Source: a virus. From it: a stretch of 34,909 nt of DNA. The DNA lies in the IMG/VR virus record IMGVR_UViG_3300042260_000321, positions 1 through 34,909 of that record. One strand, written 5' to 3'. Below are positions 25,036-30,840 of the stretch, piece by piece; within the stretch, counting starts at the first letter, position 1; each line of letters begins with the position of its first letter. Below the pieces are notes generated by a model that was given only the letters and a program-made list of their open reading frames with translations, was not told where the DNA came from and did no database searches. The translations under genes and the position numbers were made by a program.

Positions 25036-25882
25036 TTAGTCCTTTTCTCACTTCATTGTGATCCAGGCGGGGCAGCTTGTCAAGTCCGCTTACAACGGCA
25101 GCCTTTCCTGGGCCGCGGCTATTGTCGATGACCATCATGTGGAATCGGTGATCGTCGCCGTATTTTTCTTGCAGCCGATCCATTACCTCACGCGAACCCA
25201 TATGCGTGCGGAAATGTTCGTCAATGGGTACGGTGCGCCCTGTCCCCATTTCGGCTTCCATGCGGCTGGCGCGTTTAAGGGCGCCACCTTCCATGGCTTC
25301 TACGGGGTCGCGGTACGTGTACACGATGCCGACCTTGCGGCCAGCTTTCAGCGCCTGGTCAATTTTCTTGTCGGCTGAATCAAACGAATTCATGTTGGTG
25401 TCGTACACCATTTCCGCGTCGCGGATGCCCTGGCTCACCTTTTGGGCCTCTTGCAGTCCCGTGGTCTTGCCAGCCCCTGTTCCACCAGCGGTGAAAAGCA
25501 CGGTGTTGTCCATGCCTGGGGGCGTTGGTTTTGACAGCCTGTCGGCGTACATCTGTTTGACAAATGCCGATGACGGCTCATGCACGTCGGCCGACTTGGT
25601 GCGATCCATCCGGTATTCGGGCGACATCTCGCGGGCATCGTCCGTGTTCAGAATGCGGCCGTTGTCCGTGGATGGCAACGCCGCATACTCTGACGCCAGG
25701 CCAGGGTAATCACTGGCTAGGCGCTCAAAGTAAGATTGCTCAATCGGGTTGGCCGATTGACCTGTTTGGGGCAGCGTAGGCTGCGGAACAAGCGATGCCA
25801 GGGCGGCCTGGGTAGGCTGTGCGCCCTGGGCCGCCGCTGGTTGCTGCCCCGCCGCTGCCAGTTGCGACAGCGGGGTGGCCAT
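24956..25882 (-). CDS. Zeta-toxin-like P-loop kinase
   Basis: 308-aa protein. Residues 1-60 are Ala/Gln/Pro-rich and probably disordered. The P-loop GGTGAGKTT (133-141) follows a hydrophobic strand (NTVLFTA). Further on, VYDTNMNSFDSADKKIDQAL resembles the substrate-side region of zeta toxins (PF06414), followed by GIVYTYRDPVEAMEGGALKRA. Zeta toxins phosphorylate UDP-N-acetylglucosamine and poison wall synthesis, but phage relatives may have other substrates. No epsilon-type antitoxin is seen upstream. The start at 25882 is set by the TAATG junction; a longer frame from 25918 exists. The fold call is good; the substrate is unknown. Confidence 0.8.
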   Translation of the reverse strand: MATPLSQLAAAGQQPAAAQGAQPTQAALASLVPQPTLPQTGQSANPIEQSYFERLASDYPGLASEYAALPSTDNGRILNTDDAREMSPEYRMDRTKSADVHEPSSAFVKQMYADRLSKPTPPGMDNTVLFTAGGTGAGKTTGLQEAQKVSQGIRDAEMVYDTNMNSFDSADKKIDQALKAGRKVGIVYTYRDPVEAMEGGALKRASRMEAEMGTGRTVPIDEHFRTHMGSREVMDRLQEKYGDDHRFHMMVIDNSRGPGKAAVVSGLDKLPRLDHNEVRKGLNDALEKAYRSGSISQAIYEGTRGNAR

Positions 25883-26103
25883 TACTTCTGGTAGCTGCTG
25901 CGGCCGTGGGTGTAGCAAACGCCCTTGCTGCGGCCGCCGTCAAACTTGTGATCGGCGCCGGTTGCATCGGCCTTGCCCATGCCAACGCCGTTCTTGACGC
26001 TGCCGGTGCGCTCACCGGATTTGTCGCTGGCAGCAGCGCCAGCGGGCGCCTTGGCGCTTGTACCGTAGCCTGCGGGCTGCATTTCGGCGTTATCTTTTTT
26101 CAT
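25882..26103 (-). CDS. Small Gly/Lys-rich phage protein
   Basis: 73-aa, polar, Gly/Ala/Lys-rich and probably disordered, with a more distinctive C-terminus: HKFDGGRSKGVCYTHGRSSY (about 52-71). That ending recurs in small proteins upstream of terminase or zeta-like genes in other phages, so it seems conserved, but no function is known to me. The stop forms TAATG with the kinase-like gene. Confidence 0.65.
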   Translation of the reverse strand: MKKDNAEMQPAGYGTSAKAPAGAAASDKSGERTGSVKNGVGMGKADATGADHKFDGGRSKGVCYTHGRSSYQK

Positions 26104-26116
26104 GGTGCTTTCCTTT

Positions 26117-26476
26117 TCAGTTTAGGAATTTCAAACGATACAACGTTTTGTCAATCAACGATGCAATTTCGTCGATGATATTCTGAAGTTCAGAATCTTG
26201 GGGCAAGTCTTGCCTTGCTTCCTTCACGAATTCTGACAACGATTCCAGGTATTTCACTGGATTTTTGGCGTTGTGGAATTCTTCGGGGTACTTTTTGATT
26301 TTTTCGTATTTGCCCTGGAACGCTTCGGCAAAATCGTCAGCCAGGTCGATGATTTCGACGTAGTATTTCCCCAGCGCCTTATGTTCCGAATACGAATCGG
26401 TCGATAGGTGCATGAAGTGTGTCACCGTGCTGCTGTGCAACAAGGCGGCGATAAATTCGGCTGCGTCGTCTTCCAT
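26117..26476 (-). CDS. Ferritin/Dps-like four-helix protein (DUF5856-like)
   Basis: 119-aa all-helical protein. The first half has HFMHLSTDSYSEHKALGKYY (about 20-39) and EIIDLADDFAEAFQGKY (about 41-57). The pattern H..H...SY.EH.AL..YY..I..L.D..AE...G is shared by phage proteins annotated DUF5856 and by Dps-like ferritin-fold proteins, where His and Glu residues line metal sites. It could be a metal- or DNA-protecting protein; ferroxidase ligands are not certain. It is the first gene after a strong terminator. No good ribosome site precedes 26476, so the start is uncertain. Confidence 0.7.
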   Translation of the reverse strand: MEDDAAEFIAALLHSSTVTHFMHLSTDSYSEHKALGKYYVEIIDLADDFAEAFQGKYEKIKKYPEEFHNAKNPVKYLESLSEFVKEARQDLPQDSELQNIIDEIASLIDKTLYRLKFLN

Positions 26477-26490
26477 GGGGCGATGATAAA

Positions 26491-26519
26491 GGAAAAAATC
26501 GGGGGGTGGTAGCCCCCCA
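26491..26519 (-). terminator. Rho-independent terminator ending the leftward early arm
   Basis: On the minus strand, GGGGGG, loop CTACCA, CCCCCC is followed by GATTTTTT. It lies 11 nt after the HNH gene stop and before the ferritin-like gene. It should end early transcription; late genes beyond it would need readthrough, antitermination or a promoter of their own. No convincing sigma-70 promoter is seen between it and the next gene. Confidence 0.88.
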
Positions 26520-26530
26520 ACAAAAATGGC

Positions 26531-26884
26531 TCAGTTCTGGCAACTGTCTAAAAGCCGCGTTAATTCTGCCTCACTTGGCAGCGGAACGTCAACAGGCCAT
26601 TGGCCGCTGTCCGTCAGGTGTTGAACCGTCTTCATGTGCGCCGCCACCCAGGCTTGTTGGCGCTCTTTTTTTGACCATTTGGCGCCCTGGTCAATGTCGT
26701 GGTGACAGTTCATGCACAGCGCGGCCACCAGGTTGTCATCGGCCTTGATGCCGCGGCCCTTGCCACCACCCCAATTGGTGTGCGCGGCCTGGACAAAATG
26801 CCCGCTGCCGCACAGTTGGCAGTCAAGGCTGGCGACCAGGCGCAACAGCTTTTTGCTTCTTACGTAAGGGTGTTTTGGAATCAT
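26531..26884 (-). CDS. HNH-type nuclease-like protein
   Basis: 117-aa protein with a zinc-supported HNH pattern: CQLC (Cys22, Cys25), AAHTNWGGGKGRGIKADDNL (33-52, with His35 as likely catalytic His), then ALCMNCHHDID (Cys57, Cys60, His61, His62). The GKGRGIKADD stretch is typical of a phage family related to YbcO/DUF1364-type nucleases. It may act in recombination or Holliday-junction-like processing beside NinB and the VRR-NUC protein. It overlaps the upstream zinc-ribbon gene by 62 nt, and no later ATG would preserve the domain. Last gene before the terminator. Confidence 0.8.
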   Translation of the reverse strand: MIPKHPYVRSKKLLRLVASLDCQLCGSGHFVQAAHTNWGGGKGRGIKADDNLVAALCMNCHHDIDQGAKWSKKERQQAWVAAHMKTVQHLTDSGQWPVDVPLPSEAELTRLLDSCQN

Positions 26885-27008
26885 AAACTTTTTCGATTGT
26901 TGAAAACCTGTGCAAATTGCCGCATTCGTAACGGCGGTGCTTTTGGTTATCAGGTTTTTTGCGTGTCTCTTTTACCAACGTCCAAGCCCCGCATTCAGGA
27001 CAATTCAT
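26823..27008 (-). CDS. NrdR-like zinc-ribbon protein
   Basis: 61-aa protein: MNCPECGAW at the start (Cys3, Cys6), then HRRYECGNLHRFSTIEKV (24-41), with Cys29 and His33 as the second ligand pair. This resembles the N-terminal zinc ribbon of NrdR, without its ATP-cone. The C-terminus is basic. It is probably a small DNA-binding regulator or a nuclease partner. It overlaps the NinB stop as ATGA and runs 62 nt into the HNH gene. Confidence 0.75.
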   Translation of the reverse strand: MNCPECGAWTLVKETRKKPDNQKHRRYECGNLHRFSTIEKVYDSKTPLRKKQKAVAPGRQP

Positions 27009-27406
27009 GCTTCTATTCCCTTTTCAGCGCACCAGGCCAGCAACCATTCGATAAATTCGGTGGCGTCTGGAATTGTGAATTTGTGTGTTTGCCAACCCAA
27101 CTGGACAACGCGCTGGCCATCCAAACTGGGCGACACCTTGCCAATCTTACGGTCGGTTTCGTGGGCCCATTGATCAATTAACAGGCGTTTCCAATCGTCG
27201 GCCGACCAAGTGGAACCAGCCGCCCGCATCGCCAGGTAAATCTGGTGAATGATGGCGTGGAACATATCGTTTTGATCCGATGACCTGGTGGCCCGTTTGA
27301 TTTCCAGCCGCATCTTGTGGCCAGCCATCAAGTTGTTTTTGACTTCCGGCCAAATGTTGTCCATCAAAACTTTGGCTTGCTGGGCGTTGTGCAGTTCGTA
27401 AATCAT
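27005..27406 (-). CDS. ninB: NinB-family recombination protein
   Basis: 133-aa protein of the NinB/Orf family (lambda NinB, 146 aa), a recombination mediator that binds single-stranded DNA and helps annealing proteins. Landmarks: NDMFHAIIHQIYLAMRAAGS (46-65), DDWKRLLIDQWAHET (70-84), and the ending FIEWLLAWCAEKGI (about 118-131). It is coupled by ATGA overlaps to the VRR-NUC gene before it and the zinc-ribbon gene after it, forming a recombination cluster. Confidence 0.9.
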   Translation of the reverse strand: MIYELHNAQQAKVLMDNIWPEVKNNLMAGHKMRLEIKRATRSSDQNDMFHAIIHQIYLAMRAAGSTWSADDWKRLLIDQWAHETDRKIGKVSPSLDGQRVVQLGWQTHKFTIPDATEFIEWLLAWCAEKGIEA

Positions 27407-27693
27407 TTCAACATACCCAGCACACGCAAGGCCGCGTCAACGCCATCAACAACGGCCAACGGGCCACCACGCCAGGCGCCGTGCCACTTCAACTGGTCTT
27501 CCGTCAATCTCCGCGCCGACGGGGGTTTATGGCCATCTTTGACTTCAAGTAAAACCGTTTTCCCTTGGTGGCCCACCAGCAAATCAGGCACGCCGACGCC
27601 AACGCCCGCCAAACTTTGAACCGTAGCGCCAGCCGCCCGCAGCGCCGAAACAATTTGTTCTTGGTTTGCATCAATTTTTGCCGCCCGCCTCAT
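27403..27693 (-). CDS. VRR-NUC/PD-(D/E)XK nuclease
   Basis: 96-aa minimal nuclease. The catalytic set is visible: Pro36-Asp37 in GVPDLLVG, then LLEVKDG with Glu50 and Lys52, a standard D-x12-E-x-K arrangement, with Gln67 further along in TEDQLKW. Gln11/Glu12 may complete the site. Stand-alone VRR-NUC domains (PF08774) in phages act on branched DNA or flaps. The stop overlaps NinB as ATGA, and the start overlaps the preceding gene by 23 nt. Confidence 0.88.
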   Translation of the reverse strand: MRRAAKIDANQEQIVSALRAAGATVQSLAGVGVGVPDLLVGHQGKTVLLEVKDGHKPPSARRLTEDQLKWHGAWRGGPLAVVDGVDAALRVLGMLK

Positions 27694-27946
27694 GTTTGCA
27701 CCTGTTCATATCTTGCCGCAAGGTACGCGCTGCACCAGGGCCGCGGATTTTCTCGATCTTCTCTATCGTGTCCGACCACCACGCGTTCGCAAACCTCACG
27801 CCCCTCTCGCGCTGGTGTATCTTGAACCGGCGCAACCAATCCCTCGCTTCGCATTCCCGCCGCCAGGCTTCCGACCAGGTGTGTTTCTCGCCATCCAGCA
27901 AGGTCGCCTGTGGCAATAAGGGCTGCTGTAATTTGTTCAAAGTCAT
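27671..27946 (-). CDS. Small phage protein (DUF7696-like)
   Basis: 91-aa basic protein. TWSEAWRRECEARDWLRRF (23-41) is the conserved-looking core, followed by GPGAARTLRQDM (about 69-80). The pattern of an EAWR.E.EARD core with a later RG..AA..L...M ending is shared by short phage early proteins (DUF7696-like, from memory). The start at 27946 has GAAGG 8 nt upstream. It is encoded almost wholly inside the frame of the 103-aa ORF at 27690-28001, so 257 nt are read twice; the protein pattern favours this frame as functional. Confidence 0.72.
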   Translation of the reverse strand: MTLNKLQQPLLPQATLLDGEKHTWSEAWRRECEARDWLRRFKIHQRERGVRFANAWWSDTIEKIEKIRGPGAARTLRQDMNRCKHEAGGKN

Positions 27947-28001
27947 AAATTTGGCCTTCGCGCACCTTGTCCAACAACAAATTTGCTGCTGCGGGGGTCA
28001 T
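27690..28001 (-). CDS. Early protein with overlapping 3' part (103 aa)
   Basis: 103-aa frame. The start is supported by an ATGA overlap with the zinc-ribbon gene before it. The first 36 residues (MTPAAANLLLDKVREGQIYD and following, with TAALIATGDLAG) look like short phage proteins that carry this sequence alone. The remaining 67 residues overlap the DUF7696-like gene in another frame and have an unusual composition for a folded protein. Either the tail is a by-product of missing a stop, or both frames are used. No function known. Confidence 0.55.
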   Translation of the reverse strand: MTPAAANLLLDKVREGQIYDFEQITAALIATGDLAGWRETHLVGSLAAGMRSEGLVAPVQDTPAREGREVCERVVVGHDREDRENPRPWCSAYLAARYEQVQT

Positions 28002-28279
28002 GTGTTCTTCTCCTTGAGTTTGGCTTCAATGGCGTAAGCAAAACGATCAACGGAATTTTCCGGCCCGCCAGCAACAACATCCCGGCTGCATTGCCTTATA
28101 TCCTCATCCGTCAGCGACACCCATGTGCGCTGTGGTGGGGTGATGCCAGTGCCCGTAGCAATTACCAGATCGCATTCAGCGCACACAATGTCTTGAAACG
28201 GTTCGTTAGTCTTGGCGTCTCGGCAGTTGTCAATATGGACGGGCTGCACCTTGTCGCAGCATGAACAATAGATTTTCAT
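27998..28279 (-). CDS. Zinc-ribbon early protein
   Basis: 93-aa protein with two Cys pairs in the N-terminal half (CSCC at 5-8 and CAEC at 33-36), forming a zinc ribbon. The second half ends in a helix (RFAYAIEAKLKEKN) and contains QRTWVSLTDEDIRQ, a phrase frequent in small early phage proteins. Unknown role. It ends in an ATGA junction with the next gene and begins 3 nt after the 244-aa gene. Confidence 0.75.
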   Translation of the reverse strand: MKIYCSCCDKVQPVHIDNCRDAKTNEPFQDIVCAECDLVIATGTGITPPQRTWVSLTDEDIRQCSRDVVAGGPENSVDRFAYAIEAKLKEKNT

Positions 28280-28282
28280 GCG

Positions 28283-29017
28283 TTACTCCTTGATGCCGTG
28301 TGCGGCTTCGATGGCTCGGGCAACTGCACGAAACGAAACCGCATCTGAAACTGTTACGCCATCAATTGTTGCGTTGACTAATTTCCTGATCTGCTCATTC
28401 GTCAGCGGCTTGCGCTGTGCTGGTGCAATCGACAAATGACTGCGTAGTTCATTGGCGAGTCGATATGCCTTCTGTAAATAGCCTTCAGATGGCTCTGGCG
28501 TGGTGTAGCCGCCATATGTTCCTGCATACTTTCCAAGATCGATCTTCGGCTCATGCTTTTTCTTCGCCACAGGCTCCTGCTGTGCTGGTGGGGTGGTGTA
28601 GAGAAGATTGCGACCAACAGGCAGGTCATGCCCCCAATCATCAAACTCTCGCTCACCAATTCCTGAGATAAAGATTGACGCCACAGGCTCCTGCTCTGGC
28701 TGTGCCTTCAAACGCTCGATTTCATCGCCACGTAAATACCATTCACGCTCGAAATGTTCTGTTTGAGAATTTGCCCTTTTAAGGCAATTTGTCAACCTTG
28801 CAATCTCGGTACGCAACTCACATTCTTTGTTCATTTCCTCATGTGGGTGGCTACGTGTGCAGTCGTGCTCTGGCTGTGCCAAGGCTTCTTTGATGGCGGT
28901 GATGGCTGGCTCTATTTTGTCAACGGTGTCTCGGTCAACTTCTTGCCACCAGTAACTATTTGTGTTGTTAAGTTTTTCCAACGCCTCAAGCGCCAGCTTC
29001 AATGCTTCTTTGCTCAT
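28283..29017 (-). CDS. Hypothetical early protein with coiled coil (244 aa)
   Basis: 244-aa mosaic protein. An N-terminal helical part (EALKLALEALEKLNN, 4-18; IKEALAQPEHDC) is typical of a phage family that places this stretch before variable modules. A coiled coil at about 64-105 is followed by EPVASIFISG, LLYTTPPAQQEPV and, at the end, PLTNEQIRKLVN. These phrases recur in mosaic early proteins of betaproteobacterial and enterobacterial phages. No enzymatic motif is seen. The start overlaps the P-like gene stop as ATGA. Confidence 0.72.
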   Translation of the reverse strand: MSKEALKLALEALEKLNNTNSYWWQEVDRDTVDKIEPAITAIKEALAQPEHDCTRSHPHEEMNKECELRTEIARLTNCLKRANSQTEHFEREWYLRGDEIERLKAQPEQEPVASIFISGIGEREFDDWGHDLPVGRNLLYTTPPAQQEPVAKKKHEPKIDLGKYAGTYGGYTTPEPSEGYLQKAYRLANELRSHLSIAPAQRKPLTNEQIRKLVNATIDGVTVSDAVSFRAVARAIEAAHGIKE

Positions 29018-29403
29018 TTGGGCATCCTCATTTGTTGGGTGATTTCGCGCAACTTGGCCAGGGCTTCGGCCTTCGCCTTTTCGGTTGCGATCTTTTCGTG
29101 GACGGTCGGCTGCCTAGTGATCATGGTGTTTGGTTTGTCAGGAATGCGCGGGCCGTCGTTCAGCAGCTTGGCAAACGCCAGGGCCGACGGTGGCCTGTCA
29201 GGGTTCATGTGCTTCAAGGCGTAATCCATCTTTGGGCGGTACGTCAGGGCGCGGCCGCATTCATCCATCCAGGCTTGGCGAATGATGGCGGGGTCGATGT
29301 CGCGCCAGTGATTGGCAAACGTGGCGCCGTAAATGGCGTTCATTTTGGTGAAAATGTAATCAAAGCCGCTGTCGGCATCACAAAAGTCGTTTGCGTTCCA
29401 CAT
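29014..29403 (-). CDS. Replication protein P-like helicase loader
   Basis: 129-aa protein directly after the initiator gene. FDYIFTKMNAIYGATFANHW (14-33), IRQAWMDEC and PPSALAFAKLL (about 71-81) match the pattern of lambda P/DnaT-type helicase-loading proteins, though it is about half the length of lambda P (233 aa). It would bring host DnaB to the origin. It overlaps the initiator gene by 26 nt, giving the O-P order of lambdoid phages. Confidence 0.72.
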   Translation of the reverse strand: MWNANDFCDADSGFDYIFTKMNAIYGATFANHWRDIDPAIIRQAWMDECGRALTYRPKMDYALKHMNPDRPPSALAFAKLLNDGPRIPDKPNTMITRQPTVHEKIATEKAKAEALAKLREITQQMRMPK

Positions 29404-30157
29404 CGGACACCTCCACGGTTTTGTCTGTGGGCTTGGCCCAAAAGTTTGCCGCGGGCTTTGGCGTGGCCAGGCCGCGTGTAAGGGCTGCCATTTGCGTCAA
29501 ACGGGCCTCTGACGCGGTTTTCTTGGCTTGCTGCTGCCGTCGCACCCAATTGCGCCAAGTCGCCGTCCAATCGGTTTTTACGCCCTTTTGGCCAGGCTGG
29601 GCAATCCAGTAATCACGGAACCCGTCAAACGTTTCCCTGGGGTCGAGTTCGGGCCTGTGTTGGCGACAAAAACCAACCCATTCGTCAGACAACTGAAAGT
29701 CAGGGGCCAGGCGCGTGCCGCGTTGGCTCTCTCTCTTTGGTTTCTGGTTATTGGTTATTGGTTCATGGTTACTGGTTGGTTGAACGTCCGTTAAACACAA
29801 ATCCAACGCCTGTTCAACGGACGTTGAACGCCTGTTGAACGCCCGTTTAGCGGCCGATGCCTTGCCAGCCTTGGACGCAATTTCAAGTTGCTGGTGGTAA
29901 TGGTCAATTTCTTTGTCGCAGCGGGTGTGACGCCATACGTTGTTTTCCAACGTAAAAAACATCCCCAGGATTCCGGCCAGCGCATCTTGCTGATCGCGGG
30001 CGTTCACCTTCATGGACAGTTCAAACAGCGAATTTGGCAACGGCTGTTCGGTGTCGTAGTAAATCCACAACAATTTCAAATAAATGCCGACCTCATCATT
30101 TGTCAAAAATGACGTGTCCTTGATGAAATCACCAATGTGATGTTGATAGTAGTGCAT
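29378..30157 (-). CDS. Replication initiator, DUF1376 N-terminal domain (lambda O-like role)
   Basis: 259-aa protein. The N-terminal 90 residues are a DUF1376-type winged-helix domain (HYYQHHIGDF at 2-11, LTNDEVGIYLKLLWIYYD at 18-35). Residues about 103-140 are a polar linker. The C-terminal part, with DEWVGFCRQHRPELDP (158-173) and DWTATWRNWVRRQ (196-208), is common to phage replication proteins. The linker is encoded by iteron-like DNA repeats, as in lambda O. The start at 30157 is chosen for its ribosome site (GGAG, 6 nt spacing); the frame extends to 30244 without such support. It should bind the origin and recruit the P-like loader. Confidence 0.82.
   Translation of the reverse strand: MHYYQHHIGDFIKDTSFLTNDEVGIYLKLLWIYYDTEQPLPNSLFELSMKVNARDQQDALAGILGMFFTLENNVWRHTRCDKEIDHYHQQLEIASKAGKASAAKRAFNRRSTSVEQALDLCLTDVQPTSNHEPITNNQKPKRESQRGTRLAPDFQLSDEWVGFCRQHRPELDPRETFDGFRDYWIAQPGQKGVKTDWTATWRNWVRRQQQAKKTASEARLTQMAALTRGLATPKPAANFWAKPTDKTVEVSDVERKRLL
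29738..29851. other. Candidate replication origin: tandem 7-mers and 11-mers
   Basis: Plus strand, 29738-29779: six head-to-tail 7-mers TGGTTNN (TTC, TAT, TAT, TCA, TAC, TGG as last three bases). From 29783 come 11-bp units AACGNCYGTTN at 29783, 29805, 29816, 29827 and 29838, with a degenerate unit at 29794 filling the register and a weak one at 29849. Neither period is a multiple of three, so the repetition is not a protein repeat. The block lies in the linker-coding part of the initiator gene, the place of lambda ori inside gene O. The T-rich 7-mers may be the unwinding side and the 11-mers the initiator sites. Confidence 0.78.
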
Positions 30158-30171
30158 TGCACGCTCCGCAA

Positions 30172-30237
30172 AACTCCCTGAAAAGAAACACTGGCAGGCG
30201 GGGAGTTCGCTTTTCGGTTGGGTAGCAACTCCCAACC
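30172..30237 (-). promoter_or_regulatory. Competing hairpins between Cro-like and initiator genes (attenuator-like)
   Basis: In the leftward transcript: GGTTGGG (30237-30231) pairs perfectly with CCCAACC (30222-30216). GGGAGTT (30233-30227) pairs perfectly with AACTCCC (30207-30201). A second GGGAGTT (30178-30172) can also pair with that AACTCCC and is followed by TT. The first two stems share bases and exclude each other. This is the layout of an attenuator or antiterminator ahead of the initiator gene, whose ribosome site begins about 6 nt later. Function is inferred. Confidence 0.5.
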
Positions 30238-30257
30238 TAGCCATGTTTCAAACAATT

Positions 30258-30416
30258 CTATCCTTTGAACCACTTGGGCCGCAAGGCCCGCAACTGCCAT
30301 AACCGCGCCTGGGGAACCCTGTCGCCCCATTGGCTGATCGCTTGGCGCGTGATGCCCAGCAGCTTGGCCAACGCAACCGCGCTGCCCGCTTTTTGTATTG
30401 CTTCGTGTGTTTCCAT
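30258..30416 (-). CDS. Cro-like helix-turn-helix repressor (52 aa)
   Basis: 52-aa DNA-binding protein starting METHEAIQKAGSAVALAKLL, with a helix-turn-helix at about 13-37: AVALAKLLGITRQAISQWGD is a typical Cro/YdaS pattern, with TRQAISQW as recognition helix. PQARLWQLRALRPKWF closes the fold, as in P22-type Cro. It is the first leftward gene facing the divergent control region, so it likely represses one or both early promoters. No ribosome site precedes the ATG; instead a promoter ends 6 nt before it, suggesting a leaderless message. A larger frame on the same strand (30248-30454) is a shadow. Confidence 0.87.
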   Translation of the reverse strand: METHEAIQKAGSAVALAKLLGITRQAISQWGDRVPQARLWQLRALRPKWFKG

Positions 30417-30422
30417 GCCGCG

Positions 30423-30451
30423 ATGGTAAGCCACCTTTCGCTTTTTTGCAA
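30423..30451 (-). promoter_or_regulatory. Leftward promoter for the Cro-like gene
   Basis: Minus strand: -35 TTGCAA (30451-30446), 17-nt spacer, -10 TACCAT (30428-30423). The spacer end and -10 (AAAGGTGGCTTACCAT) resemble the core of the rightward promoters (AAAGCGGGCTTACAAT). The start codon lies 6 nt after the -10. The sequence TTTTGCAA on the plus strand occurs at 30444-30451 and again at 30466-30473, 22 bp apart, as might be expected of a regulator site on one DNA face. Confidence 0.55.
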
Positions 30452-30478
30452 CACCTTAAAAAATATTTTGCAAGGGGG

Positions 30479-30508
30479 CTTTACTTTGTTGTAAAGCTGG
30501 CTTACATT
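30479..30508 (+). promoter_or_regulatory. Rightward early promoter A with palindromic operator
   Basis: A perfect inverted repeat CTTTAC-TTTGTT-GTAAAG (30479-30496) overlaps a promoter with -35 TTTACT (30480-30485), 17-nt spacer and -10 TACATT (30503-30508). The 18-nt core from 30491 (GTAAAGCTGGCTTACATT) matches promoters B and C at nearly all positions. The leader contains CCATGCC and a GCCC/GGGT stem before the ribosome site AAGGAG. It drives the first rightward gene. The palindrome is a good candidate site for the Cro-like protein. Confidence 0.62.
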
Positions 30509-30555
30509 ACATCCATGCCCTAGCGAATTGCACGGGGTCTTTTAAGGAGTTCCAA

Positions 30556-30834
30556 ATGTCTGCTGATTTCCAAATTCTTCCCTTTGATTTCAACGCCACT
30601 ACGGTCACGTTTGTGGCCATCAGCGCCCAAGCAAAGGCCCGCATGGATGGCGCTGTGTCTGTTCAAGTTCGCAAGTCTGCGGCGCAACAGTTTTGCGACA
30701 AGTTGGAAAGCGAGGGCTTCCAAGTTTCTGCTGACGAATTGGAATACCAGGCTTACCTGGATGACCAAGATGCCGCTTATGAAGAATCTGTTTGCGTTTC
30801 ATATCGCGCCCGCGGACTTGCAAACATTTATTGA
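30556..30834 (+). CDS. Hypothetical early protein (92 aa)
   Basis: First gene of the rightward arm, 92 aa, acidic, mixed alpha/beta. It starts MSADFQILPFDFNATTVTFV, has a central helix (KSAAQQFCDKLESEGFQVSA) and ends SYRARGLANIY. I do not recognise a family. A strong ribosome site (AAGGAG, 6 nt spacing) and its own promoter A just upstream suggest strong immediate-early expression, typical of small host-takeover proteins. That role is inferred from position only. Confidence 0.75.
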   Translation: MSADFQILPFDFNATTVTFVAISAQAKARMDGAVSVQVRKSAAQQFCDKLESEGFQVSADELEYQAYLDDQDAAYEESVCVSYRARGLANIY

Positions 30835-30840
30835 TTTCTG

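Noticed and set aside
24853-25882. Kinase plus 60-aa ORF as a classic zeta-epsilon toxin-antitoxin pair
   Set aside because: The small protein is basic and downstream, unlike acidic upstream epsilon, and shows no epsilon-like pattern; kept only as a hypothesis.
26477-26530. Search for a late sigma-70 promoter after the terminator
   Set aside because: A TATCAT-like -10 exists on the minus strand, but no acceptable -35 lies 16-18 nt upstream, so no promoter was called.
29738-29779. Tandem 7-mers considered as a CRISPR or protein repeat
   Set aside because: Units are far too short and lack spacers for CRISPR, and period 7 does not give a repeated peptide; origin iterons explain them better.
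30248-30454. 68-aa minus-strand frame over the control region
   Set aside because: Wrong frame: the neighbouring 52-codon frame at 30258-30416 encodes a clear Cro-like helix-turn-helix.
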